Part shown: piece by piece, positions 11,911-21,744 of the stretch
Layout: each line of letters starts with the position of its first letter
How positions within the stretch are numbered: position 1 is the stretch's first letter
Source of the DNA: Paraburkholderia caballeronis
GTDB lineage: Bacteria > Pseudomonadota > Gammaproteobacteria > Burkholderiales > Burkholderiaceae
Length of the DNA: 64,000 nt
Assembly (NCBI RefSeq): GCF_900104845.1
Contig: NZ_FNSR01000002.1
Coordinates: 930,001 to 994,000, forward strand
Direction: 5' to 3'
Program-made: the position numbers and the translations under genes
Notes under the pieces: generated by a model
The model's input: only the letters and a program-made list of their open reading frames with translations
The model's database searches: none
What the model was told of the DNA's origin: nothing

Positions 11911-12270
11911 TTCACAGGGAGATTCCGTGTTCAGCCTGGGGCCGGCCCAGTGGAGCAACGCCTGAAACACCGGATACAGTCGCCCAGTTTTATTAACGGG
12001 TGCCGCACGACTTACCTGCCGTCCAGCGAATTTTTGCGTGGCATTACTGATTCACGAGGACACACGGAGCAATACAAAACAGAATCAGCAAAATAATCTT
12101 CTACGCGACATCTATTCCATAAATGCCAGTTGAATGATGGGATGGGCAGACAGTCCGCTATATCCGGCGACGAACCGGAAACGTCAGCCGCCCATCGAAC
12201 GGCATCACACTGACCATCCTCGACAGTCGCGGAACCACGCGATCCGCCAATCCCACCGATTCATTCCGCG
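11911..12270. other. Intergenic, AT-richer tail of the island
   Basis: 360 bp with no supported gene and stops in every frame. Composition returns to the high-GC background near 12,250. No integrase, tRNA fragment or flanking direct repeat was seen that would mark an integration boundary. Confidence 0.45.
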
Positions 12271-14847
12271 TCAGTGATCCTGCATCGGCGCAGCGCCCTG
12301 CTGCGCACCGTCATCGCCCGTCGCCGGCATTGGCTCCGGCGCGTCGGGCGTCGGTGTCGGCGCAAGCGCCGGCTCCTGCGACGGGAACGGCGACTCGCCT
12401 TGCGGCGCGCTCGCCGGCCCGATGATCGGCGGCACGCCGAGCGGGCGCGCTGGCGGCGCGGCTTCGAAAGCCGGCGTCTCGGGTGCGCTAGCCGCCGACG
12501 GGGCCGACGGCACAGGCGCGGGCACCGGAGCCGGAGCCGGCCGCGCCGGCGGCGCGCGGCGCACCGGAGCGGCCGGCGTCTGCGGCTTGTGCTCGTGCGA
12601 CGCGAACAGCACGTCGATCCACGCGCGCAGCTTCTCGCGGAACATCTCGAACGCGCCCGGCTCGACGTCGGTCGTGAAGCGCGCACGCGGATCGACGAGC
12701 CGCGAGCGCAGCGCGCGCTGGAAGAAGTCGCCGACGATCGGCAGCGCGCTGCGCGCGCCCTGCCCCCAGTAGTCGCTGCCGAGCGTCACGCGGCCGTCGT
12801 CGAAACCGACCCATGCGCCCGCGACCAGTTGCGGGCTCATCAGGATGAACCAGCCGTCCGTGTTGTCCTGCGTGGTGCCGGTCTTGCCGGCGACATCTGC
12901 GCGAATCCCGAAGCGCGACCGGATGCTCGACCCGGTGCCGCGATTCACGACGTCGCGCATCGTGTCGAGCAGCGTGCGGTCCGCCGCGACCGGCAGCGCA
13001 CGTTCCGGCGACGCCGGCGCGAACTCCGCGAGCACGTCGCCGCTGCTGTCCTCGATGCGCGTAATCATCCGCGGTTCGAGATACGAGCCGTCGTTCGCGA
13101 TCGTGCCGTACGCGGACACCATCTCCTTCAGCGTGACCGGGCTCGTGCCGAGCGCGAGCGACGGCACCGCGTCGAGCCGGCTGTCGCGCACGCCCATCGC
13201 GCGCGCGAGCCGCGCGACGCGGTCCGGCCCGACCTGCATCATCAGTTGCGCGGTGATCCGGTTGCGCGAATACGCGAGCGCGTCGCGCAGCGTGACCGGC
13301 TTGCCGCTCGGCGACACGTCGTCGGTCGGCTGCCACACCTCGCCGCCCGCGAGCGGAATCTCGACCGGCTGGTCGATGAACGTGTCGGCCGGCTTCGCGC
13401 CCTGCGCGAACGCCGCGCCGTACACGAACGGCTTGAACGTCGAACCCGGCTGACGGCGGGCCTGCTGCACGTGGTCGAACGGCTCGTTCGCGAAGTCGCG
13501 GCTGCCGACCCACGCCTTGATCTGGCCGTTGCGCGGATCGATCGCGAGAAACCCGGCCTGCACGTCGGTCTTGCTCTTGCACAGCGCGCGCATGAACCCG
13601 TGGTCCGACGCGAGATGCGCGATCGCATCGGCGTCCGGCTGCCCGGCGTCGCGCGCGGCGCGATAGTCCGGCGTCTCGCGGATGAACGTGCGGAACAGGT
13701 CGTTGCCCGCCGAGCAGCCGGAACGTCCGCTCCATGCGCCGTTCGCGATCGACTGCAACTGGTTGCCGTGCTGCGTGAGCGCGGCGGTCGCCATCGACTG
13801 CAATCGCGAGTCGATCGTCGTGCGAACGATCAGGCCGTCCGAATAGATGTTGTAGTCGTTGCGGTCGGCCCACGCGATCAGCCACTTGCGCAACTGCTGC
13901 GCGAAATGCGGCGCGGGGCCGGGCGGCTCGGTCTGCCGCTCGAAATCGACGCGCAGCGGCTTGCCCTTCAGCCGCGCGTAGTCGGCTTCGGACAGCTTGC
14001 CGTACTTCACCATCTGCGCGAGCACGGTATTGCGCCGCTGCAACGCGCGCTCCGGATTGATGACCGGGTTGTAGTAGCTGTTGCCCTTCAGCATGCCGGT
14101 CAGCGTCGCGGCCTGCAGGATGTCGAGCTGATCGGCCGAGCGGTCGAAGTAGGTGCGCGACGCCATCTCGATCCCGTACGCGTTGTACAGGAACGGCACC
14201 GTGTTCAGATACGTCTCCAGGATCTGCGGCTTGCTGTACACCGCCTCGATCTTCAATGCGGTGATCGCTTCCTTCAGCTTGCGCGTGAGCGTCGGCGCGC
14301 GGCCGACTTCGTCCGGATACAGGTTGCGCGCGAGCTGCTGCGTGATCGTCGAGCCGCCCTGGCGGTCGCCGGAGAACGTATGCAGCGCCGCGCCGGCGGT
14401 GCGCCGCCAGTCGATCCCGTGGTGCTCGTAGAAGCGGTGATCCTCGGTCGCGATCAGCGCGTCGATCATGTGCGGCGAGATCTGCGCAAGCGGCACCCAT
14501 TCGCGGTTCGACGGCTTGAATTCGGCGAGCAGCTTGCCGTCGGCAGACAGGATCTGCGCGGGGCGATCGACGCGCGCCTTGCGGATGTCGCCGATGCCCG
14601 GCGTGAACGGGATCAGCACGAGCACGTACAGCACGAAGAGCGCCGGCAGCGCGGCCATCGCGATCAGCACGCCGCGCCGCGTCGGATGCCGCAGACGCTG
14701 CCATGCGGCCGCGACGAGCGGCTTCAGCGTGACACAAAGGGCAGCGGCGAGAGGCTGAAGCCGCGCGGCCGACGCCGCGGCGGCGGACTTCAGGCGGGCG
14801 AACCATGTCGAGCAATGGTCGCGGACGGACGACACGTAACGCTTCAC
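12271..14847 (-). CDS. mrcA: Penicillin-binding protein 1A (bifunctional transglycosylase/transpeptidase)
   Basis: 858 residues from a GTG start ending at 14847 (VKRYVSSVRDH). An in-frame ATG 67 codons upstream would add an Arg-rich, family-unlike leader. One TM lies near 58-82. The glycosyltransferase domain has catalytic Glu135 in EDHRFYEHHGID and GGSTITQQLARN. The transpeptidase has Ser469 in STFK, SRN at 527-529 and KTG at 655-657, all intact. It polymerises and cross-links peptidoglycan on the periplasmic face of the inner membrane. The last 110 or so residues are an unusual Pro/Ala-rich tail (PAPAPVPAPVPSAPSAASAP). The gene is monocistronic by position. Confidence in family is high; the start is uncertain. 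Confidence 0.93.
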   Translation of the reverse strand: MKRYVSSVRDHCSTWFARLKSAAAASAARLQPLAAALCVTLKPLVAAAWQRLRHPTRRGVLIAMAALPALFVLYVLVLIPFTPGIGDIRKARVDRPAQILSADGKLLAEFKPSNREWVPLAQISPHMIDALIATEDHRFYEHHGIDWRRTAGAALHTFSGDRQGGSTITQQLARNLYPDEVGRAPTLTRKLKEAITALKIEAVYSKPQILETYLNTVPFLYNAYGIEMASRTYFDRSADQLDILQAATLTGMLKGNSYYNPVINPERALQRRNTVLAQMVKYGKLSEADYARLKGKPLRVDFERQTEPPGPAPHFAQQLRKWLIAWADRNDYNIYSDGLIVRTTIDSRLQSMATAALTQHGNQLQSIANGAWSGRSGCSAGNDLFRTFIRETPDYRAARDAGQPDADAIAHLASDHGFMRALCKSKTDVQAGFLAIDPRNGQIKAWVGSRDFANEPFDHVQQARRQPGSTFKPFVYGAAFAQGAKPADTFIDQPVEIPLAGGEVWQPTDDVSPSGKPVTLRDALAYSRNRITAQLMMQVGPDRVARLARAMGVRDSRLDAVPSLALGTSPVTLKEMVSAYGTIANDGSYLEPRMITRIEDSSGDVLAEFAPASPERALPVAADRTLLDTMRDVVNRGTGSSIRSRFGIRADVAGKTGTTQDNTDGWFILMSPQLVAGAWVGFDDGRVTLGSDYWGQGARSALPIVGDFFQRALRSRLVDPRARFTTDVEPGAFEMFREKLRAWIDVLFASHEHKPQTPAAPVRRAPPARPAPAPVPAPVPSAPSAASAPETPAFEAAPPARPLGVPPIIGPASAPQGESPFPSQEPALAPTPTPDAPEPMPATGDDGAQQGAAPMQDH

Positions 14848-15156
14848 GCAGGCAGGAATCGGCTGGAAAAGCGTGCATCGTATCAAATTCGCCGCGTATT
14901 CCGGCGATTGGGCGGCGCGCGCGACGTGGGGGCCTGTTGAGGCGCGCAGTGCGAGGGCTAGCGAGTGCCGGTGCGGGGCGCAGGCTGCGCTTCGCGCGAA
15001 CCGCCGTGATGCGAGCGGAGCAAAGCGTCGGCGCGTCTGTGCTGGCACGCCGCGGCGCTTCGTTCACCCCGGTCATCCGGTTAGTCGCCGGCAACCGGAT
15101 TCCGGGCGGCCGCGCTATTGCCGGCGCTCGTCGCAAACACCGCGCGCCGACGCCCG
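14848..15156. other. Intergenic between mrcA and the AraC-family gene
   Basis: 309 bp. It includes the possible upstream extension of mrcA (an open frame to 15048) and should carry the mrcA promoter. No strong hexamers or terminator stem were identified. Confidence 0.4.
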
Positions 15157-16179
15157 TTAGCGTGCCCCCGCCATCGCCCGTTGCAGCGTCTCCGAAGGCC
15201 GCACGCCGAACAGCCGCCGGTAGTCGGTCGCAAACTGGCTCAGATGCCAGAAGCCCCAGGCGGCGGCCACGTCCTTCACCGAATGCGTGCGGCCGCCGTC
15301 GCACAGGTCGCGGCGCGCGCCGTTCAGCCGGATCGCGCGCAGATACGCGGCCGGCGACATGCCGAGCACGTCCTGAAAGCAGTATTGCAGCGTGCGCCGG
15401 CTCACGTGCAACTGCTCGCACAGTTCGGGTACGCCGACCGGACGGTCGCGGTTCGCGAGCACGTAGCCGCGCGCATCGGACACGATCGCCTGACGCCGCT
15501 GCGACGCGACCGCCGGCTGAAACGCGTGTTCCGGCGAGCACAGATCGAACAGCGCGGCCAGCACCGACGCCTGCAGATTGCTGCGCGCGAAGCCGGACAG
15601 CGGTACGTCGAGCGCCGCGCCGTCGTCGAGCATCCGCCGCAGCGACACGCACAGTTGTACCTTGTGCCCGCCGTCGACCGGCACGACCGCCGCGTGCGGC
15701 ACCGTGTCGGTCAGCCCCAGATGCTCGACTTCGGCCGCGTACTGCCGCAGCATGTCGCCGTTCACGACGATGCCGAAGAACTCGTAGTCGGCCGGCGTAA
15801 TCAGTTCGAACTCGACGCCGCCCGGCCGCACCGCGAGGGCGTGATCGCCGATCACGTTCGCATCGACGCGGCCGGTGCCCTCGCGGCACAGTGGAATGCC
15901 GAACCAGTACGAATCGGACTGCACTTCGCACGTCTGCCGAAGCGCATGGCTCGTCGCTTCGCGGAACACCGTCATCCGGTCGAGGAACAGTTCGGTCAAT
16001 GCGCCGGTGAAGCAGCCTGCGCTCAACTGGTCGTAGGTCTGCCGCCAGCCGTGCAGGTTGCGCGCCTGCTCGTCCGCGTCGTGCGCGACCGACGTCATCA
16101 CGCGAACGGACTCGCCCCGCGCAGTGGCGGAGGACGAAGTCGTCGTATCGGCGTCGAGGCTGGAAGGGTCGCTCGTCAT
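15157..16179 (-). CDS. eutR: AraC-family regulator, EutR-like
   Basis: 340 residues with a C-terminal double helix-turn-helix of about 95 residues: VGVPELCEQLHVSRRTLQYCFQDVLGMSPAAYLRAIRLN, then VKDVAAAWGFWHLSQFATDYRRLFGVRPSE. The GFWHLSQFATDYRRLFG signature and overall length match the ethanolamine regulator EutR subgroup (E. coli EutR is about 350 residues), which activates eut genes with ethanolamine and cobalamin. The N-terminal ligand-binding half starts with a Ser/Thr-rich stretch. It is encoded downstream of eutBC on the same strand, 399 bp away, so it probably has its own promoter. The role is inferred from family and neighbourhood. Confidence 0.8.
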   Translation of the reverse strand: MTSDPSSLDADTTTSSSATARGESVRVMTSVAHDADEQARNLHGWRQTYDQLSAGCFTGALTELFLDRMTVFREATSHALRQTCEVQSDSYWFGIPLCREGTGRVDANVIGDHALAVRPGGVEFELITPADYEFFGIVVNGDMLRQYAAEVEHLGLTDTVPHAAVVPVDGGHKVQLCVSLRRMLDDGAALDVPLSGFARSNLQASVLAALFDLCSPEHAFQPAVASQRRQAIVSDARGYVLANRDRPVGVPELCEQLHVSRRTLQYCFQDVLGMSPAAYLRAIRLNGARRDLCDGGRTHSVKDVAAAWGFWHLSQFATDYRRLFGVRPSETLQRAMAGAR

Positions 16180-16578
16180 GGCAGACAGTCAAGGGAAACC
16201 GGGCCGCCGGATCGCCGGCTGGCGCGCGCGGCATGCAGCCGCCCGCACGGCCGAAGCGCGCGGCGGCCGATTCGCGTCGTCATGGCCGCAAGGCGCCGCG
16301 CGCGCCGCCGCGCGATCGTGCATCGCTGCAAGACCTGTGCCGGAACATTATCGCGACGCGACTCGCGCGCGAAAACGCCGTGCGAACCCGCGTGAACCCT
16401 ACGCAGCAGGCGTTCTGCGATCCTATGCAAACGCGCTCGTCCATCGAAGCCGCGTCGCATCGAGCGCCCGCATCCGGGCATCGGCGCGCCGCGCCGGTGC
16501 ATCCCTGCGTCCGCATGCGCAACGCGTAACAGCACGTGCGGCACATGCGGCCCGCGCGATCCGTGCGCCCGCAACCGG
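16180..16578. other. Intergenic between eutC and the AraC-family regulator
   Basis: 399 bp of high-GC DNA. Frames in it are Arg/Ala-rich and match nothing. It should hold the regulator's promoter; no clear hexamers were found. Confidence 0.4.
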
Positions 16579-17379
16579 TCACGCATCCGCGCGCGGCGCT
16601 TCGACGGCATCGCGGACGGGCTCGCGTTCGAGCAGCGCATCGCTGTCGTCCTTCAGCCCGACGCCGGTCAGCCCGAGCCGCCGCGCATGCGTGAGCAGGT
16701 AATGCAGCTTGTGCGCGGCCGCCGCATAACCGAGCCCTTCGGGACGCACGTTCGAAATGCAGTTGCGCTCCGCGTCGCTGCGGCCGAGCTTCGGCGCATA
16801 CGTGAGATACACGCCGAGGCTGTCCGGCGAACTGAGCCCCGGCCGCTCGCCGATCAGCATCGCGACGAACTTCGCGCCGAGCAACTCGCCGATCTCGTCG
16901 CCGAGCGCGACGCGCGACTGCCGCGCGACGACCACCGGCCCGACGTTCCAGTCCGTGAGCCGCGCGCAGGTCTCGACGAGCAGCGGCACCGCCTGGCGCG
17001 ACGCGGCGAGCGCCGACAGCCCGTCCGCGATCACGAACACGACGTCCGGCGCGGCCTGCGCGTCGTTCGCCGCGCGCTTCAGCGCAGCGCGGCTGTCGTC
17101 GGACAGCCGCCGCCCGAGGTCCGGCCGCCGCAGATAATGCGCGCGATCCGGCGCGGCGCTGTGCGCGTCGAGCGACGCGAATCCGCGCATATGCAGCTCA
17201 TCGTGCAGCGCGTTAGCGTCGAGCGGATGATGCACCGCGTCGCGCGCCTGCGCATGCGACAGATTGAACGCGAGCAGCGGCGCGGTCGGCACGCCGTTGC
17301 CCGCGCGGCCGAGCGCGATCCGCGCGGGCGTGAATTGCCGGAGCGCGTACCACGGATTCTTTTCGATCGAGTCGCTCAT
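16579..17379 (-). CDS. eutC: Ethanolamine ammonia-lyase small subunit EutC
   Basis: 266 residues starting MSDSIEKNPWYALRQFTPARIALGRAG, the conserved EutC opening. Family blocks are VVFVIADGLSALA, the cobalamin-proximal VARQSRVALGDEIGELLGAK, MLIGERPGLSSPDSLGVYLTYAP and AERNCISNVRPEGL. With EutB it forms the adenosylcobalamin-dependent lyase that converts ethanolamine to acetaldehyde and ammonia in the cytoplasm. The ATG overlaps the eutB stop by 4 bp (ATGA), so the two are translationally coupled. Length fits the short EutC form without the long N-terminal region of the enteric enzyme. Confidence 0.95.
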   Translation of the reverse strand: MSDSIEKNPWYALRQFTPARIALGRAGNGVPTAPLLAFNLSHAQARDAVHHPLDANALHDELHMRGFASLDAHSAAPDRAHYLRRPDLGRRLSDDSRAALKRAANDAQAAPDVVFVIADGLSALAASRQAVPLLVETCARLTDWNVGPVVVARQSRVALGDEIGELLGAKFVAMLIGERPGLSSPDSLGVYLTYAPKLGRSDAERNCISNVRPEGLGYAAAAHKLHYLLTHARRLGLTGVGLKDDSDALLEREPVRDAVEAPRADA

Positions 17380-18770
17380 CCGGCCGCCATCCATTGGCGA
17401 GCGCCTTCGAGCAGCGGCTGGTTCGGCGACGCGGGCAGCAGCGCGCCGCGCGCGTCCGCGATCCGCATCGACTCCAGCCACTCCTCGAATTCCGGCGCGC
17501 GGCGCAGGCCCAGCACGTCGCGCACGTACAGCGCGTCGTGGAACGACGTGCTCTGGTAGTTCAGCATCACGTCGTCCGCGCCCGGGATGCCCATGATGAA
17601 GTTGATCCCCGCGACGCCGAGCAGCGTCAGCAGGTTGTCCATGTCGTCCTGGTCCGCTTCCGCGTGGTTCGTATAGCAGATGTCGCAGCCCATCGGCACG
17701 CCGAGCAGCTTGCCGCAGAAATGGTCTTCGAGGCCCGCGCGCGTGATCTGCTTGCCGTCGTACAGATACTCGGGGCCGATGAAGCCGACCACGGTGTTGG
17801 TCAGCAGCGGATCGAACGCGCGCGCGACCGCGTACGCGCGCACTTCGCAGGTCTGCTGATCGACGCCGTGATGCGCGTTCGCGGACAGCGCGCTGCCCTG
17901 GCCGGTCTCGAAGTACATCACGTTGTCGCCGACGGTGCCGCGCTTCAGCGACAGCGCCGCTTCGCGCGCCTCCTTCAGCAGCGCGAGCGAAATGCCGAAA
18001 CCCGCGTTCGCCTGCTCGGTGCCGGCGATCGACTGGAACACCAGATCGACCGGCGCGCCCTGCTCGATCGCGGCAATGGTGTTCGTCACGTGCGTGAGCA
18101 CGCACGACTGCGTCGGCACGCGATAACGCTCGCGGAACTCGTCGATCATCACGAGCAGCTTCGTGATCGCCGCAAGGCTGTCGGTCGCCGGATTGATGCC
18201 GATCACCGCGTCGCCGCAGCCGTACATCAGGCCGTCGAGCATCGACGCGGCGATGCCCTTCACGTCGTCGGTCGGATGGTTCGGCTGCAACCGCACCGAC
18301 AGGCGCCCCGGCAGGCCGATGGTGTTGCGAAAGCGCGTGACGACCGGGCGCTTCTTCGCGACCGCGATCAGGTCCTGGTTGCGCATCAGCTTCGACACCG
18401 CCGCGACCATCTCCGGCGTGAGGCCCGCCGCGATCCGCACGAGCGCGTCGCTGCCGGTCGACGTCGCCAGCAGCCAGTCGCGGAAATCGCCGACAGTCAG
18501 ATGCGCGATCTCCGCGAACGCGTCGCGCGAATGGCCGTCGACGATCAGCCGCGTGACCTCGTCGCTTTCGTACGGGATCAGCGCGTCGTTCAGGAACGCG
18601 CGCAGCGGCGTCTGCGCGAGCGCCATCTTCGCGGCGACGCGCTCCTCCTCGCTCGCCGCCGCGATGCCGGCAAGCTGGTCGCCGGAACGCAGCGGGCTCG
18701 CCTTCGCGAGCAGCGTCTTGAGATCGGCGAAGCGGTAGGTGCGGCTGCCGATCGTCTCGGTATAGCTCAT
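17376..18770 (-). CDS. eutB: Ethanolamine ammonia-lyase large subunit EutB
   Basis: 464 residues from the ATG ending at 18770 (MSYTETIGSRTYRF); the ORF opens 13 codons earlier with family-unlike sequence. Blocks include DGLMYGCGDAVIGINPATDS, SCVLTHVTNTIAAIEQGAPVDLVFQSIAGTEQAN, MYFETGQGSALSANAHHGVDQQTCEVRAYAVAR and CDICYTNHAEADQDDMDNLL. This is the TIM-barrel subunit that binds substrate and holds the cobalamin with EutC. Neither an eutA reactivase gene nor microcompartment shell genes lie nearby, so this is the simple cytosolic arrangement. It lies 133 bp downstream of the permease gene and is probably co-transcribed with it. Confidence 0.96.
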   Translation of the reverse strand: MSYTETIGSRTYRFADLKTLLAKASPLRSGDQLAGIAAASEEERVAAKMALAQTPLRAFLNDALIPYESDEVTRLIVDGHSRDAFAEIAHLTVGDFRDWLLATSTGSDALVRIAAGLTPEMVAAVSKLMRNQDLIAVAKKRPVVTRFRNTIGLPGRLSVRLQPNHPTDDVKGIAASMLDGLMYGCGDAVIGINPATDSLAAITKLLVMIDEFRERYRVPTQSCVLTHVTNTIAAIEQGAPVDLVFQSIAGTEQANAGFGISLALLKEAREAALSLKRGTVGDNVMYFETGQGSALSANAHHGVDQQTCEVRAYAVARAFDPLLTNTVVGFIGPEYLYDGKQITRAGLEDHFCGKLLGVPMGCDICYTNHAEADQDDMDNLLTLLGVAGINFIMGIPGADDVMLNYQSTSFHDALYVRDVLGLRRAPEFEEWLESMRIADARGALLPASPNQPLLEGARQWMAAG

Positions 18771-18903
18771 TGCGATTGCTCCGGCGCCGCGCCCGAAGGC
18801 GCGGCGCAAGTCGCGCGGACGGCGTGTCCGCGCTCACTGCCTGCGGCCTGCTGCGCACGCCGCATGCCGCTGTTCACCCAGCGGCGGCGCGATGCGCGGG
18901 CCG

Positions 18904-20307
18904 TTACTCCCCGACCAGCGTATCGGCGACCGCGCCGTCACGCTGATGCCGCGTCGCGATGAAATAACCATAGCCGATCGCCATGAATACCGCGAACACG
19001 ATCGCCACCTCGAAGTTGAAGTACACCATCGTCGCGAGCGAGATCGCCGCCGCGACCAGCGCGAACGCCGGGAACAACGGGAACATCGGCGCGCGGAACG
19101 GGCGCTCCATCGTCGGTTCCGCGCGGCGCAGCTTGAACAGCGCGAGCATGCTGACGATGTACATCACGATAGCGCCGAACACCGACATCGTCACGATGTT
19201 CGCGGTCAGCGTCTGCCCGGCGAACTGCACGAGTTCGTCGCTGTAGATCGCCGCGATGCCGACCACGCCGCCCGCGAGAATCGCGCGATGCGGGGTCTTG
19301 AAGCGCGGGTGCACCTTCGCGAGCCATTCGGGCAGGTAACCGGAGCGCGCAAGCGCGAAGATCTGCCGCGAATAGCCGATGATGATCCCGTGGAACGACG
19401 CGACGAGGCCGAACAGGCCGAGCCACACGAGCATGTGGAGCCAGCCGCTGTTCGAGCCGACGATGAACTTCATCGCCTGCGGCAGCGGGTCGTTGATGTT
19501 CGACAGCTTCGTCCAGTCGCCGGCCGCGCCCGCGAACACCATCACGCCGATCGCGAGCAGGACGAGCGTCACGATGCCGGCAACATAGGCGATCGGAATC
19601 GAACGTTTCGGATTCTTCGCTTCCTCGGCCGCCATCGCGACGCCTTCGATCGCGAGGAAGAACCAGATCGCGAACGGAATCGCCGCGAACATCCCATGAA
19701 ACGAGCCGATGCTGAAGTGATCCGCGCCGGCCCAGCCGCCCTTCGTGAAGTTCGCCCACTGGAAGCCCGGCGACACGACGCCCATGAACACCAGCAATTC
19801 GAAGATCGCGAGCAGCGTCACGCACAGCTCGAACGTCGCGGCGACCTGCACGCCGAGGATGTTGAGCGCCATGAACACCAGATACGCGCCCATTGCCGCG
19901 TGCTTCGGTTCGAGGCCGGGGAACTGCACGTGCAGGTACGCGCCGATCGCGAGCGCGATCGCGGGCGGCGCGAACAGGAACTCGACCAGCGTCGCCGCGC
20001 CCGCGATATACCCGCCGACCGGCCCGAACGCGCGCCGCGCATACGCGAACGGCCCGCCCGCGTGCGGAATCGACGTGGTCAGCTCGGTGAAGCTGAAGAT
20101 GAACGTCGTGTACATCGCCGCGACGAACAGCGCGGTAATCACGAAACCGAGCGTGCCGGCGCTCGCCCAGCCGTAGCTCCAGCCGAAATACTCGCCGGAG
20201 ATCACGAGGCCGACCGCGATCCCCCACAACTGCCACGTGCCGAGCGTCTGCTTCAGCTCGTGATGCACGGCCTTGCCGCCTTGCTGGCCCTTCGACTCTG
20301 CTTTCAC
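18904..20307 (-). CDS. eat: Ethanolamine permease (APC superfamily)
   Basis: 467 residues from a GTG ending at 20307, chosen because GGGGAG lies just upstream and the sequence then reads VKAESKG ... HHELKQTLGTWQLWGIAVGLVISGEYFGWSYGWASAG. About twelve hydrophobic segments fit the amino-acid/polyamine/organocation fold. SGEYFGWSYGW and FTELTTSIPHAGGPFAYARRAFGP are typical of the ethanolamine permease branch. It imports ethanolamine across the inner membrane and is first in the order eat-eutB-eutC. The upstream 266 bp is shared with a divergent porin gene. Confidence 0.9.
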   Translation of the reverse strand: MKAESKGQQGGKAVHHELKQTLGTWQLWGIAVGLVISGEYFGWSYGWASAGTLGFVITALFVAAMYTTFIFSFTELTTSIPHAGGPFAYARRAFGPVGGYIAGAATLVEFLFAPPAIALAIGAYLHVQFPGLEPKHAAMGAYLVFMALNILGVQVAATFELCVTLLAIFELLVFMGVVSPGFQWANFTKGGWAGADHFSIGSFHGMFAAIPFAIWFFLAIEGVAMAAEEAKNPKRSIPIAYVAGIVTLVLLAIGVMVFAGAAGDWTKLSNINDPLPQAMKFIVGSNSGWLHMLVWLGLFGLVASFHGIIIGYSRQIFALARSGYLPEWLAKVHPRFKTPHRAILAGGVVGIAAIYSDELVQFAGQTLTANIVTMSVFGAIVMYIVSMLALFKLRRAEPTMERPFRAPMFPLFPAFALVAAAISLATMVYFNFEVAIVFAVFMAIGYGYFIATRHQRDGAVADTLVGE

Positions 20308-20573
20308 TGGATTCTCCCCGATGTGACGGCCCGGGCGCAGGCCCGGACCCGTCGATGCGACCCATGTTAAGAAGCCATTAATCGAGGTGTTATCGAAAAT
20401 CGGCAAACATCGAAAGCGGCGGCCGCACTCAATGTGACGCGGCGATGAAACCGGGGCAATGCGCGCTGTAACAATCCTCTCCAGTCACAGCGGGTTTTCC
20501 GGGGACGCGGGGTCCCTACACTCCACTCGCAGTTTTTTTGTCCGCTGCGAAACATCCAGACAGGAGTTCCCCC

Positions 20574-21731
20574 GTGAAAAACAAGATTTCGCTCGCCGCC
20601 GCCGTCGCGGCCTCGCTCGTCGCTTCTTCCGCGCATGCGCAAAGCTCGGTCACGCTGTACGGGCTGATCGACGCCGGCCTCATGTACACGAACAACGTCG
20701 CGAGCGGCAAGACGAGCGGCGCGCTGTGGCAGGCGACGAGCGGCAACGTCAACGGCAGCCGCTTCGGCGTGCGCGGCAGCGAGGACCTGGGCGGCGGCCT
20801 GAAGGCGCTGTTCGTGCTCGAAAACGGCTTCAACGTGCAAAACGGCAAGCTCGGCCAGGACGGCCGGATGTTCGGCCGCCAGGCGTTCGTCGGCCTCGCG
20901 AGCGACCAGTTCGGCATGCTGACGCTCGGCCGCCAGTACGACTCGCTCGTCGACTACGTCGCGCCGCTGTCCGCGACGGCCGGCACGTTCGGCGACACCG
21001 GCTTCGCGCACCCGTTCGACAACGACAACCTGAACCACTCGCTGCGGATCAGCAACGCGGTGAAGTACACGAGCAACAACTACGCGGGCCTCAAGTTCGG
21101 CGCGCTGTACGCGTTCTCGAACCAGACTGACTTTGCGGCGAACCGCGCATACAGCTTCGGCGCGAGCTACAACAACGGCCCGCTCGCGATCGCCGGCGGT
21201 TACCTGCAACTGAACGGCACGACCGGCGCGACGGCGAGCAGCCCCGGCGCGGTCGATCTCGCGGAATCGACCGCGAACGGCAAGGGCGGTTTCGCGCTCG
21301 GCGCGGACCGGATGCGCTCGTTCGGCGGCGGCATCAACTACACGTTCGGCCCGGCAACGGCGGGTTTTGTGTTCACGCGCAGCGAGTACGCAGGCTCGAC
21401 GTCGTTCGGCTCGACGGGCGGCGACGTGAGCTTCAACAACTACGAAGTGAACGGCCGCTACGTGCTGACGCCGCACGTGAACCTCGGCATCGCGTACACG
21501 TACACCGACGGCCACGTCGATCAGACGTCGACGTTCGGCGCGGACCCGAAGTGGCACCAGGTCGATCTGCAGGCGGTGTACAAGCTGTCGAAGCGCACCG
21601 ACCTGTATGCGGAAGCGATGTACCAGCACGCGTCCGGGCATAACTACGTCGCGTTCATCAACACGGCGGGCGGCGCGTCGTCGACCGCGAACCAGGTCGT
21701 CGCGACGGCCGGGCTGCGCGCGCGCTTCTGA
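20574..21731 (+). CDS. Outer-membrane general porin (Burkholderia type)
   Basis: 385 residues from a GTG at 20574 preceded by AGGAG. The signal peptide is VKNKISLAAAVAASLVASSAHA, cleaved before QSSVTLYGLIDAGL. The rest is a 16-strand beta-barrel pattern with GSRFGVRGSEDLGGGLKALFVLENGF, the FGRQAFVGL/LTLGRQYDSL blocks and a terminal aromatic (RARF) recognised by the BAM machinery. It should form a trimeric diffusion channel. It is divergent from eat; co-regulation is possible but not shown. A second paralogue is at 53,568-54,734. Confidence 0.93.
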   Translation: MKNKISLAAAVAASLVASSAHAQSSVTLYGLIDAGLMYTNNVASGKTSGALWQATSGNVNGSRFGVRGSEDLGGGLKALFVLENGFNVQNGKLGQDGRMFGRQAFVGLASDQFGMLTLGRQYDSLVDYVAPLSATAGTFGDTGFAHPFDNDNLNHSLRISNAVKYTSNNYAGLKFGALYAFSNQTDFAANRAYSFGASYNNGPLAIAGGYLQLNGTTGATASSPGAVDLAESTANGKGGFALGADRMRSFGGGINYTFGPATAGFVFTRSEYAGSTSFGSTGGDVSFNNYEVNGRYVLTPHVNLGIAYTYTDGHVDQTSTFGADPKWHQVDLQAVYKLSKRTDLYAEAMYQHASGHNYVAFINTAGGASSTANQVVATAGLRARF

Positions 21732-21744
21732 CGCGCGGGGCTTG

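Noticed and set aside
12488..16234. 1,248-residue minus frame spanning mrcA and the AraC gene
   Set aside because: Crosses two well-supported genes in a different frame; composition is shadow-like.
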